From the NCBI RefSeq assembly GCF_001808955.1, contig NZ_KV795257.1, positions 467,832 through 495,902 of the forward strand: a stretch of 28,071 nt of DNA, read 5' to 3'. The notes below the pieces were generated by a model that worked only from the letters and a program-made list of their open reading frames with translations, searched no databases and was not told the DNA's origin. A program made the translations under genes and the position numbers. Shown here piece after piece: positions 8,359-16,052 of this stretch (its first letter is position 1; the number at the start of each line of letters is the position of its first letter). Source of the stretch: Rothia sp. HMSC078H08. GTDB taxonomy: Bacteria; Actinomycetota; Actinomycetes; Actinomycetales; Micrococcaceae.

Positions 8359-8870
8359 TTTCTGAGGGGTTTCTACTGGTTTTCTACGGGGCACAGGCTC
8401 GCCACACTCTTTTGGTGACGGTTCGTGTCTAATATTTTTCTGCTTCGATGAGCCTCGTGTGTCTTAGTTGCGCTTAGAGCGGCTCTAAGGGCTAAGCTGT
8501 TGGTGCTGGCGTTCCCTCCCTTTTTGTCGTGCAACCGGAGGGAACGCCAGTCTATTTTTATGCCCTCGCGTTGCTTGCGGTATATCAGCCGCGCTAAGTC
8601 AGCCGCACTTGGGTAATTCACGCCAGGGTGATCCGTTCAAGGGTCACATCATAAGATGTCGTACCCGCTAGTCCCGGGGTTCTTCCTGCACGGGCGTACA
8701 ATGAAAGTGCGTGCGCCCGGCCTGCGTCACCTACGAATTCCTAGAGAAACGACACCGAATGCCGTGTTCTCCCTACCGCCCCTCCCACTCTCAGCATTAG
8801 CTAGGGCGGCTATCGCCGATGACCGACCGACCCGTCTGACGCCGCATCCACTGTAACGAGGAGAAATCTC
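8359..8870. other. Gene-free interval between glnA and budA
   Basis: No convincing protein-coding gene. It holds a 17-base palindrome (8473-8489), a 14-pair hairpin with T-rich tail (8506-8557), a -10-like TAATAT (8430-8435), and a second -10-like TACAAT (8697-8702) that could serve the acetolactate decarboxylase gene with a leader of about 165 bases. Confidence 0.6.
8430..8557 (+). ncRNA. Candidate small RNA or attenuator with strong terminal hairpin
   Basis: A -10-like TAATAT (8430-8435) is followed by the palindrome CTTAGAGC-G-GCTCTAAG (8473-8489) and a terminator-like hairpin, CTGGCGTTCCCTCC (8506-8519) with GGAGGGAACGCCAG (8537-8550), then TCTATTTTTA. There is no good -35 and no ORF inside. 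It matches no RNA family I recognise; it may also be a remnant or a minus-strand structure. Confidence 0.3.
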
Positions 8871-9620
8871 ATGGCATATCAGCCGACCATCCTAAACGGT
8901 GAAACTGTTTTCCGTAACGAAGTTTTTCAGACCGGCCTCATGTCCCAGCTGCTGGACGGCATCTACGATGGCGAGATGACCATCGGTGAGCTCCTGAGCC
9001 ACGGCAACTTCGGTGTGGGTACCTTCAACGGCCTCGACGGCGAAATGGTCGTCCTCGACGGCGTCTGCTACCAGGTACGCCACGACGGTTCCGTGTCCCT
9101 GCCCGACCTGCGCCAGCAGACCCCCTACGCCGTGGTCACCAACTTCGTGCCCATGATTAAGCGCGAACTACCGCAGAACCTGCTGCGTAAGTCTGCCTCG
9201 CAGATTCTGGATGACTTCACCGTCTCCAAGAACTACATGTACGCCATCAAGATTTACGGCGAGTTCGAATGGGTCCGCACCCGCACCGTTATCAAGCAGG
9301 AGAAGCCCTACCCGAAGATGGTTGCGGCCACCGAGAACGAGGACATTGTCCAGTTCGATAACGTGACCGGCACGATTGTTGGCTTCCGCACCCCGATTTA
9401 CGAGCAGGGCATCTCGGTGCCCGGCTGCCACGCCCACTTTATCGATGATGAGCGCGTTCAGGGCGGCCACGTGGTCGACTTCAAGTTGCGTTCGGCAAAG
9501 GTCGAGATTTGCCCCGGTACCGGCCTGCAGCTGCCCCTGCCGCTGACCCCCGAGTTCTCCTCCGCTAACCTCTCCCCCGAGGACCTGGCTGAGCAGATCT
9601 CCAAGGCCGAAAAGCACTAA
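8871..9620 (+). CDS. budA: Alpha-acetolactate decarboxylase
   Basis: Converts (S)-2-acetolactate to (R)-acetoin, the committed step of the acetoin/butanediol branch that consumes pyruvate without making acid. 249 residues, typical of the family. Landmarks: FQTGLMSQLLDGIYDGEMTIGEL at the N-terminus, HGNFGVGTFNGLDGEMV with Glu58, R136/R138 in EWVRTRTV, and the zinc ligands His187, His189 and His200 in GCHAHFIDDERVQGGH. ATG start with CGAGGAG about 8 bases upstream. Flanked by its own long leader and by a very strong terminator, so probably monocistronic. No acetolactate synthase is in the window; the neighbouring branched-chain synthase would have to be elsewhere. Confidence 0.95.
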   Translation: MAYQPTILNGETVFRNEVFQTGLMSQLLDGIYDGEMTIGELLSHGNFGVGTFNGLDGEMVVLDGVCYQVRHDGSVSLPDLRQQTPYAVVTNFVPMIKRELPQNLLRKSASQILDDFTVSKNYMYAIKIYGEFEWVRTRTVIKQEKPYPKMVAATENEDIVQFDNVTGTIVGFRTPIYEQGISVPGCHAHFIDDERVQGGHVVDFKLRSAKVEICPGTGLQLPLPLTPEFSSANLSPEDLAEQISKAEKH

Positions 9621-9661
9621 GCTTCTTTCCCGCTCCCGGGATATAGCAACGGGCTATATTA

Positions 9662-9707
9662 ACGAAGGAGCCGCCCTCTACAGTTCTGTAGAGGGCGGCT
9701 CCTTCGT
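9662..9707. terminator. Bidirectional terminator between budA and the HIT gene
   Basis: An exceptionally long perfect inverted repeat: 22 bases at 9662-9683 (GAAGGAGCCGCC..CTACAG) pair with 9686-9707 around a TT centre. It separates convergent genes. Confidence 0.85.
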
Positions 9708-9740
9708 GTTTATACGCGCTGTCGTGTTTATACGCGCTGT
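9705..9740. repeat. Exact 18-base tandem duplication
   Basis: CGTGTTTATACGCGCTGT occurs at 9705-9722 and again directly at 9723-9740, overlapping the right end of the terminator and ending just before the HIT gene stop codon. Confidence 0.9.
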
Positions 9741-9749
9741 AAAGGGCGC

Positions 9750-10178
9750 TTACGCCTCCGGCACGAACTCGCCGTGGCCGCGCTCGCGCAGGGCAACACG
9801 CACCTTCTCAGCGGCCGCATCCAGCTCTTCGGCAGTTGCATCTTTCTTCGCGTTAGCGGGATCGTAGTCAGCCATGCCGTCAGCCGGGAACAGGTGGATG
9901 TGGGTGTGCGGCACGTCGAAGCCTGCAATCACCAGAGCCACACGGTCCTTATCAAACGCCTGATCCAGGGCACCAGAAATCTTGTGCGCCACAGCGAACA
10001 GGTGCGCTGCCAGCTCAGCCGGCAGGTCGGGCCAACGGTCGACCTCAGCGCGGGGAACGAGCAGCAGGTGACCTTCCGACAGAGGCATGATGTCCATGAA
10101 CGCCACGCATTGATCGTCCTTCCAGACGAAACGACCCGGGATTTCGCCATCAATAATCTTGGTAAAAATTGTGCTCAC
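9750..10178 (-). CDS. HIT family hydrolase
   Basis: Histidine-triad nucleotide-binding protein, a small homodimeric hydrolase acting on purine nucleotide phosphoramidates or dinucleotides. The triad HTHIHLFP (His91, His93, His95) and the N-terminal TIFTKIIDGEIPGRFVWKDD typical of Hint-type proteins are present. I place the start at GTG 10178 (142 residues): AAGGAGAG lies 6-7 bases before it, whereas an ATG at 10193 would make the ribosome site part of the coding region. The MBL-fold gene ends 53 bases upstream, so the two may be co-transcribed; a perfect GCGCCG/CGGCGC hairpin lies in between, next to the Shine-Dalgarno. Exact substrate unknown. Confidence 0.88.
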   Translation of the reverse strand: MSTIFTKIIDGEIPGRFVWKDDQCVAFMDIMPLSEGHLLLVPRAEVDRWPDLPAELAAHLFAVAHKISGALDQAFDKDRVALVIAGFDVPHTHIHLFPADGMADYDPANAKKDATAEELDAAAEKVRVALRERGHGEFVPEA

Positions 10179-10193
10179 AATACTCTCCTTCAT

Positions 10194-10209
10194 GCGCCGT
10201 CATCGGCGC
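10194..10209 (-). promoter_or_regulatory. Hairpin beside the HIT ribosome binding site
   Basis: GCGCCG (10194-10199) and CGGCGC (10204-10209) form a perfect stem with a 4-base loop. On the minus strand it ends immediately before ATGAAGGAGAG, the Shine-Dalgarno of the HIT gene. Confidence 0.45.
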
Positions 10210-10231
10210 GTTTGAAGCTCAACGGTCAGGC

Positions 10232-10909
10232 TTACGCCTCAACCTCAATACTCTCACCGGGGTTCAGGTGCTTCAGCTCAGTGCCGTACTTCGCACCGAA
10301 GTTCGTCACCAGGCCTTCAATAATGCCGGTGCCATTCTGATTAATCATGCCGTTGTGAATCGGAACCACACGCTGCGCGCCGGTCGCAATCACAAAATCG
10401 ATGACTTCCTGAACCTTCGACCAGGGGGCGTGAATCGGCACCAGGACGGTATTTGCACGCACGCGGTGAGGAACCACCAGCGAGTCACCCGGGTGGTACA
10501 CGGCACCGTTAATCAGGTAACCAACGTTAGCGATGGTCTGAATCAGCGGGTGAATCAGGGCGTGCTGACCGCCGTAGGTCTTCACCTCAAAACCGGGGAT
10601 GCTGAACTCAGAATCAGAGGAAACAACGGTAACCTCGGCAGCAGGCACAGCCTCCTTGATGACCTGGGCTACAGCCTCGGGAGCCCAAATCTTCAACGGG
10701 TTCTGCGACTCGGCGCGCTGAGCAATCAGCGGCAGCACCGACGGGCCATCAAAATGGTCCGGATGCGCGTGAGTCACGAACAGGTAATCGGCGCCTTCCA
10801 GCGCGGTGGCGTGTTCGCCTTCTGCGGCAAAGTTACCGGGGTCAAGAACGAGGGTGCGCCCCTCATTTTCAAGGCGGATACATGAGTGGGTGTACTTCGT
10901 CATTTTCAT
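10232..10909 (-). CDS. MBL-fold (UlaG-like) metallohydrolase
   Basis: 225 residues of the metallo-beta-lactamase superfamily. The HxHxDH motif is THAHPDH (His47, His49, Asp51, His52), with further probable metal ligands His116 in GGQHA, Asp142 in YHPGDS and His185 in VVPIHNG. The compact length and the opening MTKYTHSCIRLENEGRTLVLDPG place it with UlaG-like L-ascorbate-6-phosphate lactonase relatives, most of which have no known substrate. Start is uncertain: ATG 10909 or the in-frame ATG 10903. No Shine-Dalgarno is seen; TAGACT sits 6 bases before the first ATG, which fits a leaderless mRNA. It is divergent from the Fur-family gene and upstream of the HIT gene. Confidence 0.85.
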   Translation of the reverse strand: MKMTKYTHSCIRLENEGRTLVLDPGNFAAEGEHATALEGADYLFVTHAHPDHFDGPSVLPLIAQRAESQNPLKIWAPEAVAQVIKEAVPAAEVTVVSSDSEFSIPGFEVKTYGGQHALIHPLIQTIANVGYLINGAVYHPGDSLVVPHRVRANTVLVPIHAPWSKVQEVIDFVIATGAQRVVPIHNGMINQNGTGIIEGLVTNFGAKYGTELKHLNPGESIEVEA

Positions 10910-10988
10910 AGTTTTAGTCTACCGCGAACCTCCACACCCGCCCCGAGGCGGCTTCAACTTTTGAGATAAAGCGCAAATCAACCACCTT

Positions 10989-11018
10989 TTGAACGCCTCT
11001 AGTGTAAAGTCGTAAGAC
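10989..11018 (+). promoter_or_regulatory. Putative promoter of the Fur-family gene
   Basis: TTGAAC (10989-10994) and TAAGAC (11013-11018) with an 18-base spacer. No inverted repeat resembling a Zur box was found nearby. Confidence 0.35.
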
Positions 11019-11066
11019 AAGATCGACCACACAATGGGGCGGAAATCCGCTCCGAAAGGTTCAGCA

Positions 11067-11531
11067 ATGGACACTCATATTCCCGTACGGAGAATTACGA
11101 AGCCCGCCGAAGCCCGAAATACCCGCCAGCGCCGCATCATCAAAGCGACCATGGAAGAGCTCGGCGATTTCATCTCAGCACAGGATCTGCACCTGACCCT
11201 CGCGAACCGCAAGGAACAGGTCTCTCTCGCAACCACCTACCGTGTACTGCAATCGCTGGCTAACGCCGGTGAGCTCGACTCGGTCAAGGGCGTTGAGGGT
11301 GAGACCCTGTACCGCCACTGCCAGGTAAAGGACCATCACCACCACCTGCTCTGCCGCCGATGCGGCACCGCCATTGAGCTGGAAGCACCCGCCCTTGAGG
11401 ACTGGGCACTGGCTATGGGTAAGCAGCACGGCTTCTCGGAGCTGGAGCACGTGGTTGAAGTGACCGGTTACTGCCCGGACTGCACTTTAGCACGTCGCGA
11501 GGAAGAAGCGCAGGGCGGCACTGCACGCTAA
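11067..11531 (+). CDS. zur: Fur-family metalloregulator, probably zinc uptake regulator Zur
   Basis: 154-residue winged-helix repressor. TRQRRIIKATMEELGDFISAQDLHLTL and VSLATTYRVLQSLANAGELDSV form the DNA-binding domain; Cys96/Cys99 (LCRRCG) and Cys136/Cys139 (YCPDC) are the structural zinc site, and the DHHHHL cluster (89-94) contributes to metal sensing. The start ATG 11067 is preferred over ATG 11034 because GAAAGG lies 8 bases upstream. The zinc assignment comes from its convergent neighbour znuACB and from similarity to actinobacterial Zur; FurA-type iron or peroxide sensing is less likely. Such proteins repress zinc uptake genes when zinc is plentiful. Confidence 0.88.
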   Translation: MDTHIPVRRITKPAEARNTRQRRIIKATMEELGDFISAQDLHLTLANRKEQVSLATTYRVLQSLANAGELDSVKGVEGETLYRHCQVKDHHHHLLCRRCGTAIELEAPALEDWALAMGKQHGFSELEHVVEVTGYCPDCTLARREEEAQGGTAR

Positions 11532-11747
11532 CGTTGCAGGCCAAGCCGCAACCTCTAAGCCCCTCATCTGAGGAGCTATCCCCCATCGAGGGAAAACCTT
11601 CTCAACGAAGGAAACGGCGCCTTCAAGATCTTTGACGCCGCTACACCACGACACACAGGGCATCTGAACAAGGCAACGCCACACAGACTAAGCCCACGCC
11701 GCGCCGGGACATCCCCCTTTTCACCGCGGCACCTATGCACGACAACA

Positions 11748-11783
11748 AAAGAGCCCCACCTCATTCCCGAGGTGGGGCTCTTT
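11748..11783. terminator. Bidirectional terminator between zur and znuB
   Basis: AAAGAGCCCCACCTC (11748-11762) pairs perfectly with GAGGTGGGGCTCTTT (11769-11783). A-run and T-run on either side fit convergent genes. The preceding 215 bases (11532-11747) hold no gene I can support. Confidence 0.88.
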
Positions 11784-11792
11784 CTATAGATC

Positions 11793-12713
11793 TTATGCCT
11801 TCTCAGCCAGCTGGCGGCCCGAGGCGCTATGGCGACGCTTCACGCCACCAATCACACGGCACACCACATAAATCAGGAAGGAAATACTGGTCACGTAGGG
11901 GCTAATCGGCAGCGAACCGGCAAGAGCCAGCAGAATACCGCCCACAATGGACGCCTCCGCGAACAGCACCGACAGGATCAGGGTGCGTACCGGAGAGGCA
12001 GTCACCTGCATCGCCGCAGCCGCCGGAGTAATCAGCAGCGCCAGCACCAGCAGCGAACCGACCACCTGCACCGACAGCGCCACAGCAATACCCAGAATCA
12101 CCATGAACACCAGGGACAAAAAGCGCATCGGCACGCCCTTAGCGCGCGCAACCTCCGGGTCCAGGGAAGCAAAGCTCAGCGGACGCCACACCATCACCAG
12201 CAGGGAAATAATAACCACCGCACCAATAATCATGGTGTGCAGCTGGTCGGCATCCACGGACACGATCTGACCGGTCAGCAGACCAAACTTATTCGCGCTA
12301 CGGCCCTGGTACAGGGAGAGGAAGAGAATACCCAAGCCCAGGCCGAACGGCATGAGCGCACCAATGACCGAGTTCGAATTGCTCGCTTTAGAACCCAGAA
12401 AGGCAATCAGCAGAGCCGAGGCAATCGAACCGACCATGGAGCCGGTCACCACGTCATAGCCGAGCAACAGGGCAAGGGCGGCACCCGCAAAAGACATTTC
12501 AGAAATGCCGTGCACCGCAAAGGCATGGTCGCGCATCATCACGAAAATGCCGACGAAACCGCCAATAAGGCCTAGCACAGCGCCAGCAAAAATGGAGTTC
12601 TGCAGCATCTGCAACAGCTCACCATAGCGGTCAAAAACGAAGATGCGGGAGAGCAAATCGTTCTGCGCGGCGGCAACCGGTGCCAGAGCGGGGAGGGAAG
12701 CAAGAATGGTCAT
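11793..12713 (-). CDS. znuB: Zinc ABC transporter permease
   Basis: 306-residue ABC-3 family permease with about eight hydrophobic membrane segments, a conserved cytoplasmic loop (MMRDHAFAVHGISEMSFAGAA) and LDPEVARAKGVP facing the ATPase. It forms the channel of the ZnuABC importer. Its ATG overlaps the znuC stop codon (ATGA at 12710-12713), with GGGAGGAACC as Shine-Dalgarno inside znuC, so translation is coupled. The basic C-terminal tail (GGVKRRHSASGRQLAEKA) is cytoplasmic. The metal is inferred from the His-rich ZnuA partner; manganese cannot be excluded. Confidence 0.92.
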   Translation of the reverse strand: MTILASLPALAPVAAAQNDLLSRIFVFDRYGELLQMLQNSIFAGAVLGLIGGFVGIFVMMRDHAFAVHGISEMSFAGAALALLLGYDVVTGSMVGSIASALLIAFLGSKASNSNSVIGALMPFGLGLGILFLSLYQGRSANKFGLLTGQIVSVDADQLHTMIIGAVVIISLLVMVWRPLSFASLDPEVARAKGVPMRFLSLVFMVILGIAVALSVQVVGSLLVLALLITPAAAAMQVTASPVRTLILSVLFAEASIVGGILLALAGSLPISPYVTSISFLIYVVCRVIGGVKRRHSASGRQLAEKA

Positions 12714-13609
12714 CGAGTGGTTCCTCCCGGAAGGTGTAGAGTGCGCTGCGGTTCAGAGAGACCAGACTTCAGGTGGGAGCCGTGAATATTCTGGTCGGTG
12801 CCCTCAAGATGGCAGTGGTCGCTGGCGTGAGTCTCACCCACCACCACGTAACGACCATTAGACTTAAGCACGCTCACCGGGGTTCCGTACAGGGAGGTGA
12901 GAGTCTCGCTGGTCATGACCTTTTCCACCGAACCGACCGTGAAACGGCCATTCGCCAGGTAAAGAACGCGATCCACATGCTCAATGATGGGGTTGATTTC
13001 GTGGGTCACGAACACCACCGCCACGCCGCGTTCACGGTTGAACCGGTGAATCAGCTCAGCCACCGCGTACTGGTGGTTGAGGTCCAGGGAGAGTAGCGCC
13101 TCGTCAGCCAGCAGAATCTTCGGGTCGTTCGCGAGCGCCTGGGCGATACGCAGGCGCTGCTGCTCACCGCCGGAGAGCAGACCCACCGGCACGTTCGCGT
13201 ACTCGGTCGCGCCGACGGCTTCGAGGAGCTCATCAACCTTGGCGCGGTATTTGCGGCTGTGCAGGCGGATGCCCCAGCGGTGCCCGTCCACACCAAGCCC
13301 CACGAGGTCGCGGGCACGCATCGGGGTGGAGGTGGGGATGGACTTCTGCTGCGGTACGTAGCCGACGCCGGCGTTGCCCAGGCGTGCGGGTTTGCCGAGC
13401 ACAGAGATGTCGCCGGCGTTGAGTCCGGTCAGGCCGAGAACGACTTTGAGGAAGGTGGACTTGCCGGAGCCATTGGGTCCGAGCACGGCGAAGTATTCGC
13501 CTGCGCCGATGTCGAGGGTTAGATCTTTCCAGAGGGTGCGGGTCCCGAAAGCGAGGCTACCCCCGCGAATGGAAATCGCGGGGGCGGCACCGTTATTGTT
13601 GTCAGTCAC
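12710..13609 (-). CDS. znuC: Zinc ABC transporter ATP-binding protein
   Basis: 299 residues. Walker A GPNGSGKST (44-52), Q-loop VPQQKS (85-90), ABC signature LSGGEQQR (145-152), Walker B ILLADE (165-170) and H-loop His203 (VTHE) are all present, so ATPase activity is expected. The residue after the Walker B Glu is Ala (ADEALLSLD) rather than the usual Pro. The C-terminal tail is rich in His (HASDHCH, NIHGSH) and longer than the ATPase core needs, possibly a metal-sensing extension. Starts at GTG 13609 directly after the znuA TAA; the Shine-Dalgarno is weak, so it probably depends on coupling to znuA. Confidence 0.92.
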   Translation of the reverse strand: MTDNNNGAAPAISIRGGSLAFGTRTLWKDLTLDIGAGEYFAVLGPNGSGKSTFLKVVLGLTGLNAGDISVLGKPARLGNAGVGYVPQQKSIPTSTPMRARDLVGLGVDGHRWGIRLHSRKYRAKVDELLEAVGATEYANVPVGLLSGGEQQRLRIAQALANDPKILLADEALLSLDLNHQYAVAELIHRFNRERGVAVVFVTHEINPIIEHVDRVLYLANGRFTVGSVEKVMTSETLTSLYGTPVSVLKSNGRYVVVGETHASDHCHLEGTDQNIHGSHLKSGLSEPQRTLHLPGGTTR

Positions 13610-14617
13610 TTAGGAGAGCGCCTTTTCGAGGTTGCTGACGTTGGTCTTCATCCATGCCAGGTAGTTGGTGTTTTCCGGCAGGGTTTCGGTGAAGGATACG
13701 TAGTTCACCGAGGCGTCCTTAGCTGCCTGCAGCACCTCGTTGGTCTGGGAGGTGGAGGTCTGCTCGTTGTAGGCGAGCAGCTGGACCTTCTTCTCGGTGA
13801 CCATGTCCTTGGTTTCCTTCAGGACGAGGGCGGGGACGTCGTTGCCGGCTTCTGCCGCCTCAGCGAATTCGCTGGGGGTTGCGTTCTCTGCGCCGGTGGA
13901 GGAAATCAGGTAGTCCGGCACGGGCTCGGTGGACAGGTACTTCTTGCCTTCACCGGCGATTGCCTTAGCTGCTGCGTCCAGTGCGTCCAGTTCCTTGGAG
14001 AAGGTGGATGCGTTGGTGCGGAACGCCTCAGCGTGTGCGGAGTCGAGGCCTGCGAGCTCTTCAGCGATCTTCTGGGCGACCTTCTTCATGGTTTCGAAGT
14101 CGTACCAGAGGTGCTCATTGAACTCGTGTGCGTGGGCGTGGTCGCCGCCGTCTTCGTGGTGTTCGCCGCCGCGGTGGTCCTCGACCAGGTGGGTGTATTC
14201 GGCGTCGGTGAGCTTGCCGCTGACCTTGACCGCGTTCACGATCTTCTGGGAGGCGTTGTCCTTGCCTGCGAGGTCTTCGAGGAACAGGTCGTAGCCTGCG
14301 CCGTTGATGACGATCAGGGATGCGTCCTTTGCCTTGAGACGGTCGGCGCTGGTGGCTTCGTAAGAGTGGGGGTCGGTGCTGGTGGAGGCAATGAGCGCGG
14401 TGACCTCAATGTAGTCGCCGCCAACCTGCTTGGCGATGTCTGCGTAGACGTCGGTGGAGGCGACGACCTTCACCTTGCCCTTGTTAGAGCCAGCCGAGGA
14501 GGACGAACCGGAGGAGGTCTTGTTCTCGGTTGCGCAGCCTGCCAGCAGCAGGGAGGACGCAGCGAGTGAGCCCATTGCGGTGAGGAAGTGCTTGCGGGTG
14601 ATCTTCGGGTGCGACAT
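13610..14617 (-). CDS. znuA: Zinc ABC transporter substrate-binding lipoprotein
   Basis: 335-residue cluster A-I metal-binding lipoprotein. Lipobox LLLAGC with Cys28 as the lipid anchor, then a Ser/Gly/Lys linker. DPHSYE gives ligand His84; a long acidic-His loop (His143 to His169, including DHRGGEHHEDGGDHAHAH) is typical of zinc rather than manganese binders; NEHLWYD gives His169. The third ligand region reads STEPVPDYL (Glu231) instead of the VxHPAFGY of many homologues, a variation I associate with actinobacterial members. ATG start with AAAGAGAG upstream. First gene of the znuACB operon, with a promoter and a candidate operator at 14678-14705. Confidence 0.93.
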   Translation of the reverse strand: MSHPKITRKHFLTAMGSLAASSLLLAGCATENKTSSGSSSSAGSNKGKVKVVASTDVYADIAKQVGGDYIEVTALIASTSTDPHSYEATSADRLKAKDASLIVINGAGYDLFLEDLAGKDNASQKIVNAVKVSGKLTDAEYTHLVEDHRGGEHHEDGGDHAHAHEFNEHLWYDFETMKKVAQKIAEELAGLDSAHAEAFRTNASTFSKELDALDAAAKAIAGEGKKYLSTEPVPDYLISSTGAENATPSEFAEAAEAGNDVPALVLKETKDMVTEKKVQLLAYNEQTSTSQTNEVLQAAKDASVNYVSFTETLPENTNYLAWMKTNVSNLEKALS

Positions 14618-14677
14618 GAGGGCTCTCTTTCGGTTCGTTCTAGTCTGTAGGTTCCTTAACTACATCATGCGCACACC

Positions 14678-14705
14678 CGTATAAACAACTCTTTATTGGT
14701 GTCAT
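14678..14705 (-). promoter_or_regulatory. Putative znuA promoter with palindromic operator in the spacer
   Basis: On the minus strand ATGACA (14705-14700) and TATACG (14683-14678) are separated by 16 bases. The inverted repeat ATAAA-n6-TTTAT (14681-14696) lies across the spacer, the usual place for a repressor. It does not match the Zur consensus I know (TGATAATGATTATCA-like). Confidence 0.4.
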
Positions 14706-14862
14706 TTGGGTGCTGTTAGGCAACCCTTTTCCCTGTCAGTAGCTTATGCAACAGGGATAGTTAGCTCAGCCTACTGCGCTCCCCCACCGCTACTTTATAC
14801 TGCCGCTTCATCCCTCCGTCTGAGAGTGCCCCTTGGGGGCATCCATAAGACGTTTTTAACCG
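14706..14862. other. Intergenic structure upstream of znuA
   Basis: No gene. It contains TCCCTGT/ACAGGGA (14730-14736 with 14751-14757) and a TGCCCC-TT-GGGGGCA hairpin (14827-14841). A TATACT (plus strand) / AGTATA (minus strand) motif near 14793 could be a second promoter element. Confidence 0.35.
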
Positions 14863-14912
14863 CAAAACAGCCCGCCCCTCGCCCTCTTTGACGAGGGCAC
14901 CGGGCGGGCTGT
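14863..14912 (-). terminator. Terminator of the CNNM operon
   Basis: ACAGCCCGCCC (14867-14877) pairs with GGGCGGGCTGT (14902-14912), with an inner GCCCTC/GAGGGC stem (14881-14886 with 14893-14898). On the minus strand the hairpin is followed by TTTT. Confidence 0.82.
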
Positions 14913-14969
14913 GTGTTCAAGATTTCCCTGTTTTATTCGAGGTATCTCACGATACGGCTACTGGGCTTA

Positions 14970-16052
14970 TTACTGGGCTTCACGCGACTGCTGTCGGCGT
15001 ACACGCTCACGCACCGCGTCCTGGGTGGTGTCGTTGATTTCGCCGACGAGCTCCTCCAGCACGTCTTCGAGGAAGACCACACCGAGAGTTACGCCGTGCT
15101 CATCCATAACCTGCGCGATATGGGTTCGGCTGCGCTGCATGGAGGCGAGCGCATCGTCAATATCGGTGGTCGGGGTGAGCGTGTCCAGGGAACGCAGCTT
15201 GTACCAGGGGAAGGGCTCCTCGAACCGCTCGGGGGCAATGGCGAGGGCGTCCTTCACGTGCAGGTAGCCCATGTAGGTTCCGTCACTGTCGGTAATGACG
15301 AATCGGGAGTAGCCGCTACGTGCCACGGCGCGTTCCAGCTCGGCGGGGGTGCTGCCGAAGGGCAGGGTGACGAGCTTATCGCCGGGCACCATGATTTCGT
15401 AGACGTCCTTCTCGGTGAATTCGAGGGCGCTTTCAATCACGCCGGCGTCGTCTTCCACAGTGCCTTCCGCGGTTGAGGTTGCCACGATGGTCTGCAGCTC
15501 GCCCAGGGTGAAGGTGGAGGCGACTTCGTCCTTCGCGTCGACCTTCATGAGCGCCAGCAGCTTGTTGGACAGGTTGTTCAGCAGGGCGACCACGGGGGCG
15601 AAAATCTTGGAGAAGGTCACCAGGGTCGGCACAATCCAGAGAGCCACACCGCGGGCGGCGAGGGTCACGGCGGCGTTCTTGGGAACCATCTCGCCGAAGA
15701 TCACGTGCAGGTAGGTGACCATAATCAGGGTGATACCGAAGGCGATTACGTCCACGATTGCGTGGGGCAGGCCGACCAGGTGCAGGGGCACCTCCAGCAT
15801 GTGGTGCAGTGCCGGTTCTGAGACGTTCAGAATCAGCAGCGAGCAGATGGTGATGCCCAGCTGGCAGGTGGCGAGCATGAGCGAGACGTTTTCTAGCGCG
15901 TAGATGACGGTCTGCGCTCGCTTATTGCCTTCTTCGGCGAGCGGTTCGATTTGTGCTCGTCGGGTGGACATGATGGCGAATTCACCGGCGACGAAGAAGG
16001 CGTTTCCGGCGAGCAGGATGACGAGCAGTGCGATGGCTACCCAGTCGTTCAT
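14970..16052 (-). CDS. CNNM/CBS-domain membrane protein (hemolysin C/CorC-like), second copy
   Basis: 360 residues: a CNNM membrane domain (residues ~1-180; starts [31 protein letters not shown], contains FGEMVPKNAAV), then a CBS pair (~200-330; EIMVPGDKLVTLPFG, GYSRFVITDSDGTYMGYLHVKD) and a short basic tail. It lacks the CorC_HlyC C-terminal domain found in its neighbour. Members of this family are magnesium or related cation transporters controlled by nucleotide binding to the CBS pair; the hemolysin name is historical. ATG overlaps the stop of the upstream gene (ATGA), Shine-Dalgarno GGGAGG inside that gene. The tandem pair may work as a heterodimer (inference). Confidence 0.92.
   Translation of the reverse strand: MNDWVAIALLVILLAGNAFFVAGEFAIMSTRRAQIEPLAEEGNKRAQTVIYALENVSLMLATCQLGITICSLLILNVSEPALHHMLEVPLHLVGLPHAIVDVIAFGITLIMVTYLHVIFGEMVPKNAAVTLAARGVALWIVPTLVTFSKIFAPVVALLNNLSNKLLALMKVDAKDEVASTFTLGELQTIVATSTAEGTVEDDAGVIESALEFTEKDVYEIMVPGDKLVTLPFGSTPAELERAVARSGYSRFVITDSDGTYMGYLHVKDALAIAPERFEEPFPWYKLRSLDTLTPTTDIDDALASMQRSRTHIAQVMDEHGVTLGVVFLEDVLEELVGEINDTTQDAVRERVRRQQSREAQ

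Noticed and set aside
8373..8621. 82-residue minus-strand ORF downstream of glnA
   Set aside because: It runs across the terminator-grade hairpin and the palindrome, has no clear Shine-Dalgarno, and its composition (many Ser, Asn, His, Lys) is unlike neighbouring proteins.
11487..11764. Small minus-strand ORFs between zur and znuB
   Set aside because: They overlap the zur 3' end and the bidirectional terminator and have no start signals or recognisable sequence.
14812..14841. CTGAGAG followed by a GGGG hairpin, reminiscent of a TPP riboswitch
   Set aside because: The other conserved TPP element (CTGAT region) and the proper P1/P3 order are absent, and no thiamine gene follows on that strand.
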